NCBI RefSeq assembly: GCF_013782625.1
Contig: NZ_CP056199.1
Span: 3,862,588-3,926,587 of the forward strand
From: Enterobacter sp. RHBSTW-00994
GTDB taxonomy: Bacteria > Pseudomonadota > Gammaproteobacteria > Enterobacterales > Enterobacteriaceae
Reading direction: 5' to 3'
DNA length: 64,000 nt
The notes under the pieces are model-generated. The model saw nothing but the letters and a program-made list of their open reading frames with translations. It was not told the origin of the DNA and did not search any database. Of the stretch, positions 61,902 to 64,000 are shown piece after piece. A program made the translations under genes and the position numbers. Numbering within the stretch: position 1 is the first letter of the stretch; each line of letters opens with the position of its first letter.

Positions 61902-62894
61902 TTAAGCAGCCTTGTTCTGTTCCGGTTGTCGGTTCAGTGGCTGCAGTAAAAAATCCGACGCTTCCCGGGCAAACCGGCAGGCGCGGAAAAAGGCTTTTTT
62001 ATCGTCACGGAGTACCTTCAACCAACTGGCCAGATAGCTTTCATGTTGAACATCACCGTAAATACCCAGCTCTGCACAAAGAAAAGCACTGCCGGTTTCG
62101 GCAATAAGCTCCTCAAAGGCGTAAACCGGATCACCGAATTTTCGCGAAGAAGATGTTATCCCTTCACGGCTCAGGCGGCGGCTGTGGCCGGTTGCATGAA
62201 CCAGTTCATGCAGTAGCGTGGACCAGTAATCAGCTTCAGAATTAAACTGTGAAGTCGTAGGCATCACAATTCGATCGGTTGATGGCTGATAATACGCCCG
62301 GTTTTGTCGGTACGATGTGCAAACCACACCGGTTGCATTCAGTACTGACAGTACCTGCCCCTGTTGTTGTTCACTGAGTATGGAATGCCGCTCCTCTTCT
62401 GCCTCTGTTGGCGGCATGCCGGCAACAGCATCCGGCAGTCCATCACACTGGGCGACATTGAAAAGTTGCAGCGGCTTCAGCATCGCAAGCGACTCCATGA
62501 CGGGATTACCGTCTTTATCGAACAGCTTGTTATCGTTGCCATCCGTCGCCTGTTTCTCAAACGGTTTGTAGATGATGGCCATCGAGCTGGTTTCACCCTT
62601 GCGCACCTGACCACCCACGGCTTTCGCCTGCTGGTATGTCAGCCATCGATCGGATGGAAATCCCCGCTCTTCAGCAGACATCCACAGCAAGGGTATATTC
62701 ACTCCGCTGTAATGGCGGCCGGTTGTGGCATTCACCGGTAACGCGCTGCCATGTACGTTCTGTGCAGAACGCCACGGCCGGCGCCACGGTGGAACTCCTT
62801 TTTCCAGGGCGGCAATGATTTTGTCGGTGACCTGCTGGTAAAGATCGGCTTTCTGAGCCGGCGCGGCCTTACGGCCGCGAATGGATTTGTTCAT
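61902..62894 (-). CDS. ArdC-like antirestriction protein
   Basis: A 330-residue protein with the ArdC arrangement. An N-terminal single-strand-DNA-binding domain (about 15-150; VPPWRRPW, NATTGRHYSGVNIPLLW, RKGETSS) precedes a C-terminal zincin metallopeptidase domain. The zinc motif HELVH lies in LLHELVHATGHSRRLSR, followed by the third-ligand segment AFEELIAETGSAFLC. Plasmid ArdC proteins protect incoming DNA from restriction during conjugation. It lies in a minus-strand block with other leading-region type genes. Confidence 0.88.
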   Translation of the reverse strand: MNKSIRGRKAAPAQKADLYQQVTDKIIAALEKGVPPWRRPWRSAQNVHGSALPVNATTGRHYSGVNIPLLWMSAEERGFPSDRWLTYQQAKAVGGQVRKGETSSMAIIYKPFEKQATDGNDNKLFDKDGNPVMESLAMLKPLQLFNVAQCDGLPDAVAGMPPTEAEEERHSILSEQQQGQVLSVLNATGVVCTSYRQNRAYYQPSTDRIVMPTTSQFNSEADYWSTLLHELVHATGHSRRLSREGITSSSRKFGDPVYAFEELIAETGSAFLCAELGIYGDVQHESYLASWLKVLRDDKKAFFRACRFAREASDFLLQPLNRQPEQNKAA

Positions 62895-62915
62895 AAGGAT
62901 GCAACCTGTAAAAAA

Positions 62916-62949
62916 GGGCGCATCCTCCCCGGGGCGGAAGAATGCGCCA
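62916..62949 (-). repeat. Hairpin upstream of ardC
   Basis: GGCGCAT pairs with ATGCGCC around an inner CC-rich imperfect stem. On the minus strand it is followed by T6, so it could terminate or attenuate transcription into ardC, whose start lies 20 bases on. Confidence 0.65.
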
Positions 62950-62989
62950 CCGGGAGTGGAAAAAAGTCAGAGATAGTCAGTAATACAAC

Positions 62990-63613
62990 CTAGCGGCGGG
63001 TTGCCGCGTAACGGAAAGAGCCATCAGACATCACCTCGCTGACGCTGCTGCGTACGCTGCGAACCGCACTCTCAAACATCGCGCGATCAGCCGGTTTCGC
63101 CCGTTTACAGTCGAGACGGATTACCCTGTCAAGCACAGACAGCGCCTGTGAGCGCCAGCTCAGACGTTCCGCATTCCCTACACAGGCAGGTAAATGCCGG
63201 AGAGACTGATCGTAGAGCCAGCGAATATTGCTGCGATATTCCTCCACCAGGACATACACCTTTTCTGGCGGACGGGTCTCCTTACGAATTGTCATACCAG
63301 TCCCCAGTGGACCGGCCGATGGCATCATAAAAAGATCGTGGTATTCGTTCAGAACGGCGTCGAATTTGCTCTGCTCCATAAAGGTCTGAAAAGCGTATTC
63401 CTTCTCGGGAATTAACAGGTCTGCATTTTCCGACCAGTTTGCATCTTTCGAGGGATTACAACCTTCCGCCCATGCCCTGAGCCATTCGCCGGGGTTTCGG
63501 TCATCCGGAACCCGGATGTATATACCAAGGTTCTTTTCAAGCAGCAGTGGCCTTTGCATACCGCCCTGCTGTGATAAAAGAGGGCGTAATTCGGTTGAGG
63601 TAAAGCGAATCAT
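62990..63613 (-). CDS. Hypothetical protein, possibly DUF3085-like
   Basis: A 207-residue protein. The start MIRFTSTELRPLL with a strong AAGGAG site and the N-terminal segment (LGIYIRVPDDRNPGEWLRAWAEGCNP) are similar to DUF3085-type plasmid proteins, but I am not certain of the family. The C-terminal half is helical and basic (DRVIRLDCKRAKPADRAMFES). No catalytic motif is seen. It is part of the leading-region type block. Confidence 0.55.
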   Translation of the reverse strand: MIRFTSTELRPLLSQQGGMQRPLLLEKNLGIYIRVPDDRNPGEWLRAWAEGCNPSKDANWSENADLLIPEKEYAFQTFMEQSKFDAVLNEYHDLFMMPSAGPLGTGMTIRKETRPPEKVYVLVEEYRSNIRWLYDQSLRHLPACVGNAERLSWRSQALSVLDRVIRLDCKRAKPADRAMFESAVRSVRSSVSEVMSDGSFRYAATRR

Positions 63614-63640
63614 CAGGACTCCTTAAATTAATAAGGAGGA

Positions 63641-63670
63641 GACCTCCCCTGGAGGGAAGGTCCCTCCGGG
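63641..63670 (-). repeat. Hairpin between the last two island genes
   Basis: GACCTCCCC pairs with GGGAAGGTC (one G-T wobble) and an overlapping GGAGGG/CCCTCC alternative. No T-run on the minus strand; it precedes the AAGGAG site of the 207-residue gene. Confidence 0.6.
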
Positions 63671-63694
63671 AAGTGTTAATCAGTCAGAACTGAT

Positions 63695-64000
63695 TCAGTC
63701 GAAACGGTAACGCAGCCAGGCCATCTGCTGCGCCATCTGCCGTCCCGCCCGTAAAGCCTTACGTGCGGAGGCAAACTGACCGGCGCTGGCCAGTTGCTGA
63801 TACTGCCAGTCACGCGAACTGTAGCCCGTTCTGCGTGAAATGATGGCGGTAAAACCCCCTTCAGACTGAACGACCTCGGCGCGGAAACTGCTGTGACCGC
63901 TACGGTTGGTGAACCATTCGGCCTGCTGCTGCCGCATTGCTTCTGAAATGCGGCTGAGGACGCGCGTGGTATGGGTGATAAACAACAGTATTATACTGCT
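63695..64000 (-). CDS. Hypothetical small protein (5' end at window edge)
   Basis: About 96 residues ending MAWLRYRFD and rich in Arg, Ala and Gln. The frame has no internal ATG in its first half. It opens with a TTG at 63985 and remains open to the window edge, so the true start may lie outside. No family recognised. It is the first visible gene of the minus-strand leading-region type block. Confidence 0.5.
   Translation of the reverse strand, partial: SSIILLFITHTTRVLSRISEAMRQQQAEWFTNRSGHSSFRAEVVQSEGGFTAIISRRTGYSSRDWQYQQLASAGQFASARKALRAGRQMAQQMAWLRYRFD

Noticed and set aside
49836..64000. Search for a second copy of the pheV 3' end (attR)
   Set aside because: None seen to the window edge, so the island must continue beyond 64000 and its far end cannot be placed.

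Overview
This window is about 50 kb of enterobacterial chromosome followed by the first 14 kb of an integrated mobile island. Gene content, order and near-identity to Escherichia coli proteins (TktA, MetK, GalP, SpeC) place it in the Enterobacteriaceae. The extra genes (a citrate-fermentation cluster beside speC, an inverse autotransporter between epd and tktA, an OprD-type porin beside speB) point to the Enterobacter/Citrobacter/Lelliottia side of the family rather than E. coli K-12. I cannot name a species from sequence alone.

Layout: 1-4058 holds mscS (partial) and the glycolytic epd-pgk-fbaA operon, with Cra and CRP sites upstream. 4408-8601 is a large inverse autotransporter adhesin with an AT-rich upstream region. 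9111-17054 carries tktA, loiP, an OprD-like porin and the arginine-to-putrescine genes speA and speB with the small gene yqgB. 17721-24828 runs metK, galP, sprT, endA, rsmE, gshB, yqgE and ruvX. 24794-29953 has an IclR-type regulator, yggR and the yggS-yggT-yggU-rdgB-hemW operon. A decayed DUF559 gene and palindromic repeats follow, then yggN-yggL-trmB divergent from mutY-yggX-mltC, then nupG.

36376-46364 is a complete citrate module. The Na+/citrate symporter (citS), a fumarylacetoacetase-fold enzyme, citrate lyase (citCDEF) and its prosthetic-group enzymes (citX, citG) form one minus-strand operon. The CitA/CitB two-component genes are divergent from it. No Na+-pumping oxaloacetate decarboxylase genes are present, so the FAH-fold enzyme is the best candidate for oxaloacetate removal. 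speC and yqgA close the core segment.

tRNA-Phe (pheV, 49760-49835) is the island's integration site. A tyrosine integrase points back at the tRNA. It is followed by a relaxase-like TraI_2 protein whose conserved motif looks eroded, a membrane protein, a putative regulator with a palindromic operator, a TraF-like outer-membrane protein, and a three-gene lipoprotein/coiled-coil cluster. A minus-strand block of plasmid leading-region type genes (DNA methylase, DUF1281, ArdC, two unknowns) fills the right end. The methylase is cut off in its catalytic motif exactly where a low-GC ABC-type ATPase gene begins to intrude. That ATPase carries an R-x3-E...H motif resembling the PrrC anticodon nuclease and is the most interesting cargo in the window. 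The island continues past the right edge.
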